64,000 nt of DNA from Cladochytrium replicatum. Its lineage: Eukaryota; Chytridiomycota; Chytridiomycetes; Cladochytriales; Cladochytriaceae. Shown piece by piece: positions 48,101-59,750 of this stretch (positions are counted from its first letter, which is position 1; each line of letters begins with the position of its first letter). Below the pieces are notes generated by a model. It was not told the origin of the DNA and searched no databases. It was given only the letters and a program-made list of their open reading frames with translations. The translations under genes and the position numbers were made by a program. Where the stretch lies: the NCBI GenBank assembly GCA_025526935.1, contig JAHLKD010000072.1:239411-303410 (forward strand). Direction: 5' to 3'.

Positions 48101-49730
48101 ATGTCGAAGGGAAACAATATTGCGTCGAGGTCATCAAGGTCTCATAATCCGCCACGGAAATGGCGGTTAGCGCGTCTGATTCTCTTGATCGCAATCATTC
48201 TTCTGGTTTTGGTCGAAGTTGCGATTGCTGGGCAGGATTACTATGCAATTCTTGGGGTCTCCCGCAGTTCCAGCAAAAGAGAGGTGACGACGATAAGACC
48301 ATGGCCGATCTGGTTAAAATTCTTTGAATTGAATGTATTTGCTTTTCAGATTAAGAAGGCGTACAAAGAGCTTTCGAAAAAGTATCACCCAGATAAGAAC
48401 AAAGGGCAACAAGACAAGTTCATCGAACTCGCACATGGTTGGTAATTGCGATATTTCACAAAGTTTCTGTACTAATAGAATTTGGCCCCATTGAACGCGC
48501 AACCAACAGCTTACGAGGTGCTGAGTGACGATGAGAAACGAAGAATATACGACCAATATGGAGAGGATGGTCTGAAAAACCAGGGCCAAAAGTTCCATGA
48601 TCCTTTCGACATCTTCGCACAGTGAGCTTTTAAAATGGAAGGAATATCGCACTGGATCGCTCAATGTCATAACAGATTCGGCTTTGGAGGTGGCGGATTC
48701 GGCGGAGGATTCCGTAAGTCCGACAGGATCAATTCTAAGATGCGGAAAATTGATCCTGCAGTATCTTAGAACAAGCTGAGCGACGAGGTCCTGAGATCCG
48801 CCTTGACTTACGAGTGTCGCTTGAGGAAATTTTCAGCGGAAAGACGCTAGAGGTTTGTAAAATAATACTTGAAAGAGAGTGCAAACTTATTCACAAATTT
48901 CCTCACAGATCGACATGAACAAGCAAGTCATATGTCCTCTGTGCCGTGGGAGCGGCGCAAAATCAGAGAATGACGTGCACAAATGTTCAAGCTGCAATGG
49001 ATCGGGTGTCAGGATTGTTCGTCAGCAGCTCGGTCCTGGCATTTTCCAACAAATGCAAACAACGTATGTAGGGCTCTTCTCTCCATCACTTTTCTGTTGA
49101 TCATATTTTCTTCAATCAGGTGTGATGTTTGTGGAGGACGCGGCAAGGTAGTAAAGTCGACCTGCCCCTCATGCAAGGGCCACAAAGTCAAACGAGGCTC
49201 GCATCCGATCACAATTTCAATCGAGCGTGGAATGGCGGACGGCTCAGAACTCCGGTTTGAGCGGGAGGGTGACCAGTCTCCCGACCACTCACCCGGAGAC
49301 GTTGTTTTCACCGTCGTCACTGAGCCTCACTCTACGTTCCAGCGTAACGGAGACAATCTCTACATGAGCCGTGCCATTGGGTTGAAAGAGGCATTGCTGG
49401 GGGTTAAGTGGAAACTAGAGCATCTGGACGCCAATGTGGTTGAAATTGTTCGTGAAGGTGTCACTCAACCAGGTGAGTTATGGTGTTACTACCGTGGCCG
49501 ACAAATGACTGAAGATTTTCAATCCAAAGGGTTTGTGCAGACTGTTGCGGGCCAAGGAATGCCAAAACATGATGATCCGAGCGAGAGAGGCAACTTGTTT
49601 GTGGAATACATCGTGGCTCTTCCACAGAAACTGACAAAAGACCAGTCGAAAGGTATGAATATGTGACTCCGTCACACTTTCGATGTTCACCAACTAACCG
49701 TTTTGATTAGGTTTTGAGAAATTGCTGTAA
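48101..49730 (+). CDS. SCJ1: ER luminal DnaJ co-chaperone (Scj1/ERdj3-like)
   Basis: Type I Hsp40 that recruits the ER Hsp70 (Kar2/BiP) to unfolded proteins. Exons 48101-48283, 48350-48437, 48510-48621, 48676-48713, 48770-48852, 48909-49063, 49120-49652 and 49711-49730 give 403 aa. A signal-anchor-like hydrophobic stretch (residues 24-43, [20 protein letters not shown]) directs it to the ER. The J domain follows, with HPD in [11 protein letters not shown] Gly/Phe linker ([12 protein letters not shown]) is encoded mainly by the tiny 38-nt exon 4. The zinc region has four C-x2-C-x-G-type pairs ([32 protein letters not shown]), then the substrate-binding C-terminal domain. No HDEL-type tail: it ends FEKLL. 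All phases agree. Confidence 0.92.
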
Positions 49731-51233
49731 CGTTGTGATATTAGCTTCAATATAATCATTGGCTTGTCATGGATCTCATAGCCCATCTGCATTGATCAAC
49801 TCGCCGTTCTTTTGGTTTTCAACCAACCGGCTCGCTTCCAGCAAGTCACGATGGCAAGAAAATTCGGAGCAACAAAATATTATCAACCGTTTTTAATGTA
49901 CTATTGTTGCCCACCATTCCACAGCATGTTTGTGGTGTGATGATGTATTATGTTTTGTATGAGTGTCCAAGGCGGCAGAATGTTGCGATTCCCCACAACT
50001 ACCGAATGGTGGGGTTTCAAGGGGTAGCGGGCAACCACACATGGGACCTTTGTGCCCACAGCACAGAGAAGACCCCCTATCGAAGGAACGACTACTTTCC
50101 AGCTCGAGAGGTTTGCACTCTGGTGCAAGTTATTAGGGCTCGATTGGTTCGACGTCCAAACCATTTGATCTCGGTTGATAAAGTGGTGTAATAATTGGTT
50201 TCCCACTGATCCAGCTTTTTTGCCAATTCTAAAAATGCTGTGGATGGCACAGTTAAAACTGGCCTAAAACTGAGCTCCATCGTTTTGGATCCATCACTAC
50301 AAATATGCTAACTTCCGTTGTCGCGCGAAAGCTCAGATAGAATCCCGCCGCAACCGATGATTCCTGGAGACACCAAAATCATCATCGAATGTTTCATCTT
50401 AATGTTACCATCCCATTTCATGTTCCAAGCTGAAGTGAAAATTGGGATGTAAGTTGATCCCATCAGTGCTAAATTAATCCGGGTGCGGTGCCCAGTAGGA
50501 AAGGAAATCTATAAACGGTTAACAGAGACGCCTTGAAGAGCCAAAAAAAGATGGTTTGGCATAGAGCGAATGAAAACGCTGATCCAACACGGGAGATGCC
50601 TAGTGGTCAAGTGGGGCGAGAACGCATGCCAGCGCTGCTACAAAGAGCATACATCGGGCTCCTGGATCACTTGGGATCAGGATTCCAATTCTTTCTCCCT
50701 TCATTCTGAGTCGCTCATAAAACTGGCTAATATCGAGTGCAAGTAATCCAACGTCAAGAAAGCAGTCGAGCTAGAAAGTTCCAACGAGATAAAGAATAGC
50801 TGGAGGCAGCGAGACGTGCGGGACGGTGCATGAAAGAGACGATTTCTGGACCTTATTGTGAGATATTGATCCGTTCACTTGAGTTTTCTGACTTTCAGTG
50901 CTTGAAAATTGAATCACACTTGAAAATAAAGTGCACCAAAGCTGCCACGAATATAATGGTAGATGGATCAGTTTTTCTGGATGCGGTTCCTGGAGACAAC
51001 ACAAACAGAATGGCCGCATTTTTTGATTGCAAGGTTGTAGCTAGAAGTGGAGACTTAACCTTTCGATGAGCAGCTTCTTCAGAATGTCTGCAGTGGACTG
51101 CTGCACTGTGAGAAAAGCGAGATGTGCCCACCCATGCTGACTGTCTGGATCATCTGTTGCTGCGCAACAGAAAACTCGACTCCGCCGGGATGACTTGTAC
51201 TGCGCGTTTTAACCGTTTTAACTCGAACAAAAA
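49731..51233. other. Long intergenic region, no gene recognised
   Basis: About 1.5 kb between SCJ1 and the first MetAP1 gene. Frames of up to about 100 codons overlap on both strands at 49.9-50.3 kb but show no domain, and they mirror each other as antisense shadows. No repeat or tRNA is evident. The last 200 bp should carry the MetAP1 promoter. Confidence 0.45.
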
Positions 51234-52676
51234 ATGGCTATCTGCGAAGGCTGCACGAAGGATGGAGCGAGGCTCAAGTGTCCGACCTGCGTAAAAGACA
51301 ATCTGGGAGACTCTTACTATTGCTCTCAGACATGCTTCAAAGATAACTGGGCAGCTCACAGAGCGAAGCATGCAACCCCCAATCCAAGTGTGTATTGATG
51401 AGCATCTCAGCGTATTTTGAGCCTAATCAGATTTTTCAACAGCTCAGCGAACATATGATCCTTGGCCGAATCATCGCTATACTGGTGGACTTCGACCGAG
51501 CTATCCGCTTTCTCAAACCCGTGTCGTACCGGAGCACATCCCCCGTCCGGACTACGCTGAAGATGGTAGCTGTTTTCCACTGAAGTTTACTCTTCCGGTT
51601 ATTCAGAAATTTTTTTCCGAAAGGAAAGCCATACGGTGAATTGAAACTTCGGGGAAGTACACGTATCGAAGCTTTAAAACCTGACGAGATCGACAAGATG
51701 CGAACAGTGTGCAGGGTACCGGAATAGCTCTTTCAATTGTTTTTTGCTGATAACGGTTCAGATTGGAAGGGAGGTGTTGAATATTGGGCGAAATGCTTTG
51801 AAAGTTGGAGTGACGACTGATGAAATCGATCGAGTGGTTCACGAAGCGTGCGTCGGTGAGTACTCCATTGGTATTAATCAGCTTTAAGCTAAATACCGCC
51901 CCAATTTCCAGAACGTGACGCATATCCTTCTCCGTTGAATTACCAAAACTTTCCGAAATCTTGCTGCATATCGGTCAACGAAGTAATTTGCCACGGCATT
52001 CCGGATCAGTACGAACTTCAGAATGGGGATCTCTGCAATATCGATGTGTCGGTGTTCTACGATGGTTTTCACAGCGACTTGAATGGAACTTACTGTGTTG
52101 GAGAGGTCGATGAGGCTGGTAGGCGATTGGTTGATACAGCGAGAAAGTGCTTGGACGAAGCTATCAAAATGGGTTTGTAGTGTTAGTTAAACCATACCGG
52201 CGGTTGCTAATAGAGAACTCTAGTGCGTCCAGGAACACTCTACCGCGATGTTGGCAATGTAATATCGAAGGTGGCTTCAGCACAAGGCTTCTCCGTCGCA
52301 CGCTCCTACACTGGTCATGGGATTCATCGCCTATTCCATACTACGCCGAATATTCCACACTACGCGAAGAACAAAGCTGTTGGAGTCATGAAACCGGGGC
52401 ACGTTGTAAGTATTAGTCTAGGTCACCCTCGTTCTTCCTAATCTGTGCGCTGTTATAGTTCACAATTGAGCCGATGATTAATGAAGGATCCTGGCGAGAT
52501 GAACATTGGCTGGACAACTGGACGGTAGGCTGTTCTTTTGGTTCACGATGGGGTTGATTTTAAGTTCAGAATTGCAGGTTGTCACAGCGGACGGGAAAAG
52601 ATCAGCGCAGTTCGAAGAAACAATGATTGTGACAGAAACTGGTGTGGAGGTTTTGACAGCAGATTTCGAGAATTGA
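51234..52676 (+). CDS. MAP1: Methionine aminopeptidase 1 (tandem copy 1)
   Basis: Removes the initiator Met from new proteins; ribosome-associated metalloenzyme. Exons 51234-51387, 51443-51565, 51624-51715, 51762-51855, 51912-52172, 52224-52405, 52459-52524 and 52578-52676 give 356 aa. The N-terminus is the C6H2 zinc finger typical of type 1 eukaryotic enzymes ([16 protein letters not shown] ... YYCSQTCF ... H-x3-H). The linker [17 protein letters not shown] is the usual family motif. The metal ligands are visible: Asp in [10 protein letters not shown], Asp in HSDLNG, His in [10 protein letters not shown], Glu in FTIEPM and Glu in [11 protein letters not shown]. Around the second Asp, HSDLNGTY differs from the common HGDLNET. 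A near-identical gene follows 120 bp downstream. Confidence 0.93.
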
Positions 52677-52795
52677 GCTCTTTCTGCGCTCAGCTCCTTG
52701 AATAGAACTCGTATTTTTTGCTCAGATCATGATCCAAATGTGTGGCGCATACCTCAAAAGTCCACAGAAAACTAGAAAACTTCTCGGTGACGAGA

Positions 52796-54230
52796 ATGGC
52801 CATTTGCGAGGGATGCGGGAAGGAAGATTCGCGGCTCAAATGCCCGACGTGCGTGAAGAATAACCTCCCAGACTCATATTTCTGCTCTCAGGACTGCTTT
52901 AAGCAGAACTGGGGGAAACACAAAGAGAAACATGGACCGGTTCCAACAGGTTTTTGTTCCAGTACCTGATTGTCGTATGATTAACATGAAATTCAAGTGG
53001 TAAAAACGTTTAACCCATGGCCAAACTACTCCTACACTGGGCGATTACGGCCAATGTATCCGTTGTCGCCAAAGAGAGAGGTACCTTTACACATTCCAAG
53101 GCCGGATTATGCTGCTGATGGTAAACCGTAAGAAGTACTCTGAAAAAAGCTGAGCCGAATTTTTCGTATGCAGGGAAGCCGTACAGCGAGCTAAAAGTTC
53201 GAGGAAGCACCAGGATCGAGCAGTTAACCTCTGACGAAATCGAGAAAATGAGAACCGTTTGCAAGGTACTGTTCAGATGAAATGATCACAGTAATAAAGT
53301 CCAACAACTTATGTTCAAGATATCGAGGGAGGTGCTTAATGCTGGCAGGAAGGCGATGAAGGCCGGAGTTACAACGGATGAAATTGATCGGGTTGTGCAC
53401 GAAGCATGCATTGGTATGTTACATCAAAGAAGTTTAGCATGTTTATACATCTGATGCATTCTGCAGAGCGCGATGCGTACCCATCACCATTGAACTATAA
53501 CCATTTCCCAAAAAGTGTTTGCACATCGGTAAACGAGGTGATCTGTCACGGCATCCCGGACCAGTATGAGTTGCAAAACGGCGATATCTGCAACATCGAT
53601 GTTTCAGTGTTCTATGATGGATACCATGGTGACCTCAATGAAACCATCTGCGTCGGGGATGTTGATGAAGGCGGTCGGAAGTTAGTGAACAATGCTCGAG
53701 CATGTCTCGAAGAGGCAATCAAGATTGGTTTGTGTTCTTTGTTGAAACTAATTGGATCACTGCTGAAGTATCGTTTAGTGAAACCTGGGGCTCTGTACCG
53801 GGACATTGGAAATATTATTTCAAAAGTGGCCAGCTCGGAGGGATTTTCGGTTGTGCGTACTTATACGGGGCACGGAATCCACAAACTGTTCCATTGCGCA
53901 CCCAGTATCCCTCACTACGCTAAGAACAAGGCCGTGGGTGCCATGAAGCCAGGACACGTAGTATGTCTGACCAATGTTTTGACCGTTGAAATGTTAACAT
54001 CTTACCCTTCAGTTTACTATCGAACCAATGATCTCGGAAGGCGTTTGGCGCGACGAGCACTGGCTCGATGGGTGGACGGTAAGCTTAGATTGTAACCGAA
54101 AGAGGCTATTTGACCAATCTTTTCGATTCTTCAGGCCGTTACGGCAGACGGAAAGAGATCAGCTCAGTTTGAACACACAATGCTTGTAACAGAAACAGGC
54201 GTGGAGGTTTTGACTGCAGATTTTGAATAA
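52796..54230 (+). CDS. MAP1: Methionine aminopeptidase 1 (tandem copy 2)
   Basis: Tandem paralogue of the upstream gene. Exons 52796-52949, 52998-53120, 53174-53265, 53320-53413, 53467-53727, 53779-53960, 54013-54078 and 54135-54230 give 355 aa. The first seven exons have exactly the same lengths as in copy 1 (154, 123, 92, 94, 261, 182 and 66 nt), with unrelated intron sequence. The zinc finger ([24 protein letters not shown]), the linker [17 protein letters not shown] and all five metal ligands are intact. Around the second Asp this copy keeps the family form HGDLNET, so it is the more typical of the two. Both lie on plus with about 120 bp between stop and start. Confidence 0.94.
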
Positions 54231-54434
54231 AGACCATATCTCAAGCCATCAGTTTGTGCACTTCTATTTGATCGATCACCCAAACCACCCAAAAAACGAA
54301 CTACGCACGGGTTATCGCTAAGAAATAAATATGATTATGTCAACGGCCAACGTGTTGTTGTAGCGGAGTCCCCTGTAGAACGCTGACTCTCTCCCCTCCA
54401 AACTTCGTCCGCAAGAGAGGGTCACTGGAGAGGG

Positions 54435-54925
54435 TCACTGGTTCGGTGTTGGTCCCGATTCTGCCGCCTTCTTTGTCATTTCCAACTCAAACCGTTCTCT
54501 GGCCCTGACCACTTTAGACTGAATGTAAAACGAACCGCCTTCTTTTGGGTCGTTCGCTTTGAACATGACCTCAAATCGCTGGAAATGGTATCGATGAGCT
54601 TTATGCCAATGTAATGCGCAACAGAATAGTCTCCACACCTTGACCACATCTTCTACGGACGAATCTTTCTTTACATTCAGAACCTGTGCTGCCTCTTCTA
54701 TGGTGATTCCGGTTTTGCGAGTGGCCGCGTCTGCTGCTCCTTTAGCCCCAGCTTCAATTGAGTGCCGCCCTTTTATATGAACGGGTAAGATTCGCCAAAC
54801 CGCATAGTCCTGATTCACCCACCTGCAGCAGCAGCCTCTTTGTATGCCTCAACAAAAGCTCTTCCGATGATCTGAGCACCGGATCCAATAATTTGGCTCA
54901 GCAGTCTCGCCTGTAAATAGCACAT
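54435..54925 (-). CDS. PAM16: Mitochondrial import motor subunit Pam16/Tim16
   Basis: J-like protein of the TIM23 presequence translocase motor; it holds Pam18 and restrains its activation of mitochondrial Hsp70 on the matrix side of the inner membrane. Exons 54925-54823, 54751-54639 and 54578-54435 give 119 aa, near the usual length. The N-terminal helix GSGAQIIGRAFVEAYKEAAA is hydrophobic and matches the family. The degenerate J domain has ITIEEAAQVLNV, then RFEVMFKANDPKEGGSFYIQ, with no HPD, as expected for Pam16. The start at 54925 (MCYLQARLLSQIIG) is the first in-frame ATG; an upstream mini-exon is possible because a TTTACAG acceptor lies just inside. Head to head with GPN2. Confidence 0.88.
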
Positions 54926-55022
54926 GCATGGTCAATAATTCCTCCTCGCTGTGCTTTCCAGTACATTACGTTGACCATTTCAATCTGCGAAAATTTCACC
55001 GGAACTGTGTGGCTTGCGAGGA
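54926..55022. promoter_or_regulatory. 97-bp divergent promoter, PAM16/GPN2
   Basis: The start codons of PAM16 (-) and GPN2 (+) are only about 97 bp apart, so transcripts must start within or beyond each other's 5' region. No TATA box is seen. Confidence 0.5.
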
Positions 55023-56160
55023 ATGGGTGTGCAGTTTGGCCAGGTTGTTTTTGGCCCTTCGGGTGCCGGAAAGTCCACGTACGTGCATGGGATGGCACAA
55101 GCGTACTCACAAATAAACAGGTAGAAGGTTGTTTATCACCGAGAAGGAGAACCAGTGTCTCATCGGAATTGGAATTTGCCTGCAGGCCATTCATCCTCGT
55201 AAATCTGGATCCGGCAAACGAGAACTTGCCGTAATTAAGGTCAAAATCTTGCACCTTTGCATTGATTCTGAGAACTCGTAGATATCAAGTCGATGTTGAT
55301 ATACGCGAACTGATAACGTTGGAGGAAGTGGCCGAGGAACTTGGACTGGGTCCAAATGGAGGTAGTCTCTGATTTTCCGGATCTAATAATTTCGCTAACC
55401 AATACCTTCAGCTCTAATTTATTGCATTGAATATCTGGAAAAAAATGTGGACTGGCTGTTGAACAAGTTATCACAACACCAAGGTAAGTGTTACATTTCT
55501 TCAACGATCGCTGTGCTACTTAGACGTCTGACAATGTCAGAAAGCTACGTTATGTTTGACTGCCCTGGCCAGATCGAACTGTATATGCATCACACATCCA
55601 TGCGCAACATCGTCGAGATCATGATGAAAAACAACAAGCGGGTGTGCAGCTATTGACGCAAACTTCGCCTTCGCTGATCAAATCTCTATTTCAGCTCTGC
55701 GCGGTTAACCTGATCGATGCCGTTCACTGTGCAGATCCTGCGAATTATATCTCGGCAGTTTTGCTCTCGTTACAAATGATGATACATATGGAGCTTCCGC
55801 ACATTAATATTCTGTCCAAGGCAGATTTACTGGGAAACTATGATGGACTTGGTAATTTAGAAAAATGTTCTGAAATTGATGAGGAAGCTGAATTTCAGCG
55901 CAACAGCATTCAACCTCGACTACTACACCGAAGTCCAAGACTTAAATTACCTTCTCCCGCATCTAGAAGAAACTCAGTTTGGTGCTCGTTTCGCTAGCCT
56001 AAGCCGAGCGCTCTGCGAACTTATTGAAGGATTCTCTCTTGTATCCTTCCTGACGTTGAGCATCCAAGAAAAAGAGTCCGTTGCCAATGTAATCAAAGCT
56101 GTCGATAAGGCAATTGGATTTACACAAGCAACTGTGGATGATCTCAATCCCATCACTTGA
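55023..56160 (+). CDS. GPN2: GPN-loop GTPase 2
   Basis: GTPase needed for assembly and nuclear import of RNA polymerase II and III in yeast and human cells. Exons 55023-55120, 55186-55230, 55282-55361, 55412-55483, 55541-55641, 55695-55851 and 55907-56160 give 268 aa. The P-loop is GPSGAGKST (residues 11-19). Next come VNLDPANENLP, the diagnostic Gly-Pro-Asn loop in GLGPNGG, the Walker-B-like FDCPGQIELYMHH and the guanine-specificity motif NILSKADLL. The family-typical FNLDYYTEVQDLNYLL and QEKESVANVIKAVDKAIG follow. AFNLDYY is built across the last intron, whose acceptor (AACAG) is chosen because it keeps both motif and phase. It is somewhat shorter at the C-terminus than human GPN2. Confidence 0.92.
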
Positions 56161-56467
56161 TTATTATTTTTTTATTTTTTTGCTTTTTTGGCAGTTGTTA
56201 ATTGAAGTGGATTCAGATCAACTTAAAAATTTTCCATGCTGTGCTTCGGTGCAGATGAAGAGCTTCCAAGATCCAATCCAGCAATCGAATCAATGTCCAC
56301 CAATCACCAATCACATCAACTCTCTTCTTATTTAGCCTCGCTGGTTTTCGACTTCTGAGGTAAACTTTTTCGCTCAAACACTTGCACGACATATGTGAGC
56401 AACCGCTAAGTTTTGTCATCGCATTCTTATGGTTGTGGACAGAAATCCAACAGGCGGTCACTCCATA

Positions 56468-59390
56468 ATGGGGAACTCGGCCTCGAACCCGCCAATCCAA
56501 CAAACTTCTGCGGACGTTCATTGTCGGGACAAGCTCCCAAAGCTCCCATCTCAACCACACCTACATCACCACGGCTATCCTTCACCAGCGACTCGGAATA
56601 CACACACCCTCTCCCACAACCGCCACAGCAATAAACAAGGAAAGTCGAAAGGTGCACATCCTCGCCCTACGCTGTCCACCAGCGCCTCTGTAGATTTTGA
56701 CGCTCAAACGAAGATCACCGAATTCAGTGGAAGCATTCCCCGGCCAAACTCTCACAGGATTATCAGAACAGAATCTTTTCAAGATGAATATCCAAACAAC
56801 ACTGTTCCAAGAAATAGCCTTGTTGACAAGAGCAGCGGACTATCGAGGTTGACAGAGGAGTGGGTGGAGGTGAAGAGAACGCATGTTGCGGACCATCAGC
56901 CATTGGAACCCGAGCACCGAAATTCAGAGGCGAGTCGTCTCCCCCTCCAGCGCACGGAACCGTTGATGAAGCAACAGAGACACTCGGAGGTCGAAAGGGT
57001 TTCTCATCGTCTCATCGAGCCGACTCGAACATTTGTTCATCCAGATGCCACACTTGCTCGCGGGTCGGAAGTGCGTAGACCTTCGGAAGTGCAAAAAGTG
57101 GCTGAAGTGAGCAGAGCGTCGGAAGTGCGCATATCTTCGGTTAACCTGCCAGCACATTTGCATCAAGAGTTGCGACGTGGTTTTGCAACAGATGACGAGG
57201 GGGATGAGATCAAAGACTCAATTTTGCTTGATATTCGACCGGAAGGATCTGTTTCTGCTGCAAAATCAATATCTCACCGCCAAGTACAGGAACTTCAGTC
57301 CATCCACTTGGACGATGGTGCCGTCATTTTGCAAATACAAGACTTTGCTGGGCCGACCTTCGGTGACCACAGTAGTAACGAACAAAACTCTCATGGAGTG
57401 TTTCACTCGAGCTATGACATACTTCCACCAATATCGAACAATAATTTGCAGCAACAATGCCCTTCGTATCCAGTTCCTTACCCAAACCATACCCCTTTCT
57501 CTTACCAACCTCAGCTTGCCCAACCTCAAAATCAGTATCAACAGCAGCATCGCCCTTCAATTCCACGATCGACTAATCAGAGTTGGTGGCCAACTGTTCC
57601 GAACAGTACTACATCGACAGAATGTCATATGGATACGAGCCAAGTGCGCTCGCTGTTTGATGATGTTAATGGCGCACTTAGTTTTGAACTACAACCGGAG
57701 AACAGCGACTCTGGACCCATTCAGCGATCGTCACTGCATTCGCATATTCAGCTCTCTCACATGCAGCCAACTCAACTGCTACACGAGCAGTCAGCAGATC
57801 TCCCTATTCCAACGACATCTTTGTTTCAGCCGAGTTTATCACAATTCGACACTCCACTCCCCCTTTCACAACAGTGCAACTTGAACGCCGTCCGCGTCGT
57901 CCATCCTATCGACACAGACCCCCACTCACCATCTACAACGCTACGAGTGTCCGTTATCGGCTCAAATTTTTGTATGCACTCCGAATCAGTCCCGCCAAAC
58001 TCGTCGCAACCTTCCCCAACACACTTTGTGGAAGCGCCGCCTACATTAGTCAATGCTAGGGCCGTCCTGATGAAGAGAAACGCATTACTGCTGAATTTGA
58101 ACTCGTACACCCAAAATCAGCGTCCAACGTCGATGATGGAGCCACGGCGACCTAGAGTGCCATTTCGACGACCGCTGGCCCAAGTTCCGAAATTTAATTC
58201 TTGCTCAACATTGTTCGCCGACTCAACCCTGACCTGCACTGACTTGCAACAAACGTTGAAATGGTAGGAAATCCAAATCAGATTTTCCTTCCGCTCACTG
58301 TCTTTTGGTTGTGCTAGCGTTGCACTATCACTTGCGAGCACGATACGTTCTTCAGAAGAATCGGGAGACTTCCGAACCAGCGATATTCTGTCGGAAAGAG
58401 TGCATCCACTTTCTGTAAGCTAAAAGTATCGCTTGCAGTTGCGTGCAGTTCAATATTTTTTGTGTTTACAGAGCCAAGTCCAATTCTGCAACAAGATGCC
58501 GACTGACGACGATATTTTCCGATTCCTCGAGTGTCTCTTCCAAGCAGCCGAGTTGACGGTTGAATGTGCCATTATCTCTTTGGTGAGACCTTTGTTTCTG
58601 TGTCGATTCACCATGCTGACGCTGTCTGGGTAGATATACGTGGAGCGGATGATGATTGGAGCTGGAATCAGCCTATGCACCTCGAACTGGGCTCGTGCTT
58701 TGCTTGGCGGACTCCTTTTGGCATCAAAAGTGTGGGACGACCACGCCGTTTGGAATGCTGATTTCTGCCAAATTTTTCCGGACGTCCAACTCAAAGACAT
58801 GTAACCGACATTCCAGACGTCCATTTCCTGCAGATGATAATGGATATACTTTACAGGAACGAGCTGGAGCGCTTCTATATGTCAGCCATCAACTTTAACG
58901 TTTCGATCAAAGCCTCGATCTACGCTAGTTACTACTTTGCTCTACGTGATCTAGTCGAAGCGCCATTCAAGCGGGCCGGAGTGAATGTCATGAGTGGTAC
59001 CAATCGCGAAGTCAAAATGACTAACCCAGATATATTAGAGGTAAACACCAGATATTTATTCACACCATCCAGTTGACATTGCATTGAAAGGCAAAGACAA
59101 CAGCTGCTCAGGAACGCCTCACGATCGAACAGCACCCTCCAATTCCACCACGTCCTTCTGTACAAGTTTACAAAGACCCAGTGACAGGGCTTGTCAAAGC
59201 TGGGAGCATACTACTTTCGGGTAAGAGCAACCCAATCCACTCAGCTGCGGGACCTTCCGGCACGAGTGCTAATAACCCAAGCGAGGATTCAAAGGGGATC
59301 ACAGCACCAACCGTTGGAACCGAGAAAGTGAAGCGCTCGAGAAGTGACTTTGTTTTTGTTCCCTCCAGACCCCCAGCGTGCGTAATGTGA
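56468..59390 (+). CDS. Cyclin Y-like protein with long disordered N-terminus
   Basis: Cyclin of the CCNY family, membrane-tethered partner of PFTAIRE/CDK14-16-type kinases in animals. Exons 56468-58263, 58318-58414, 58472-58582, 58634-58800, 58857-59040 and 59091-59390 give about 884 aa. The chosen start gives MGNSASNPP, an N-myristoylation signal like the MGN start of animal cyclin Y; a frame-open ATG 39 nt upstream would mask it. Residues 10-590 are low-complexity, with His/Gln/Ser/Pro runs. Then come FNSCSTLFADSTL-KCVALSLA, HPLS, FLECLFQAAELTVECAIISLIYVERMM, NWARALLGGLLLASKVWDD, NADFCQIFP and MNELERFYMSAINFNV, all matching the CCNY cyclin box. Animal cyclin Y is near 340 aa, so the N-terminus is greatly extended. 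Confidence 0.88.
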
Positions 59391-59750
59391 TGAGAGGGGT
59401 CTTCCAAGTTTGACTTTCTGCAGCAACATGTATTTATCTGGCGCAATTTTCCCCAATGAAATGTTACATCGAACTGCTCAATTTCTGAAGTAAACCATTT
59501 CATTTTAACAATCTTGGAACTATTCCGTTTTTTTCATTTTCTTTTCAATTGTGGTGGTTGGTGTTTAAAGCGCCACAACAGAACTCTTTTTCAGCCGTGA
59601 GTCGAAAGGTAAATATTTGTTGAAATACTAACTAACCAAAAAGGCTGCCGGGGTGGTTGTGATGCATTTCTAACGTAATCCCCCTCTTTGTACATATCTA
59701 CACTGTCTACGTCCATCAGTTCTTTTGGCGAGGATCCTCGGAGTTTCCAA
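59391..59750. other. Intergenic between cyclin and hydrolase genes
   Basis: About 360 bp with no supported gene. It holds the cyclin 3' UTR (T-rich around 59520-59550) and the promoter of the downstream hydrolase. Confidence 0.45.

Noticed and set aside
55852-55860. A 9-nt GTAATTTAG in GPN2 as a micro-intron
   Set aside because: Far too short to splice. Using the AACAG acceptor at 55905-55906 instead keeps the phase and gives the conserved AFNLDYYTEV.
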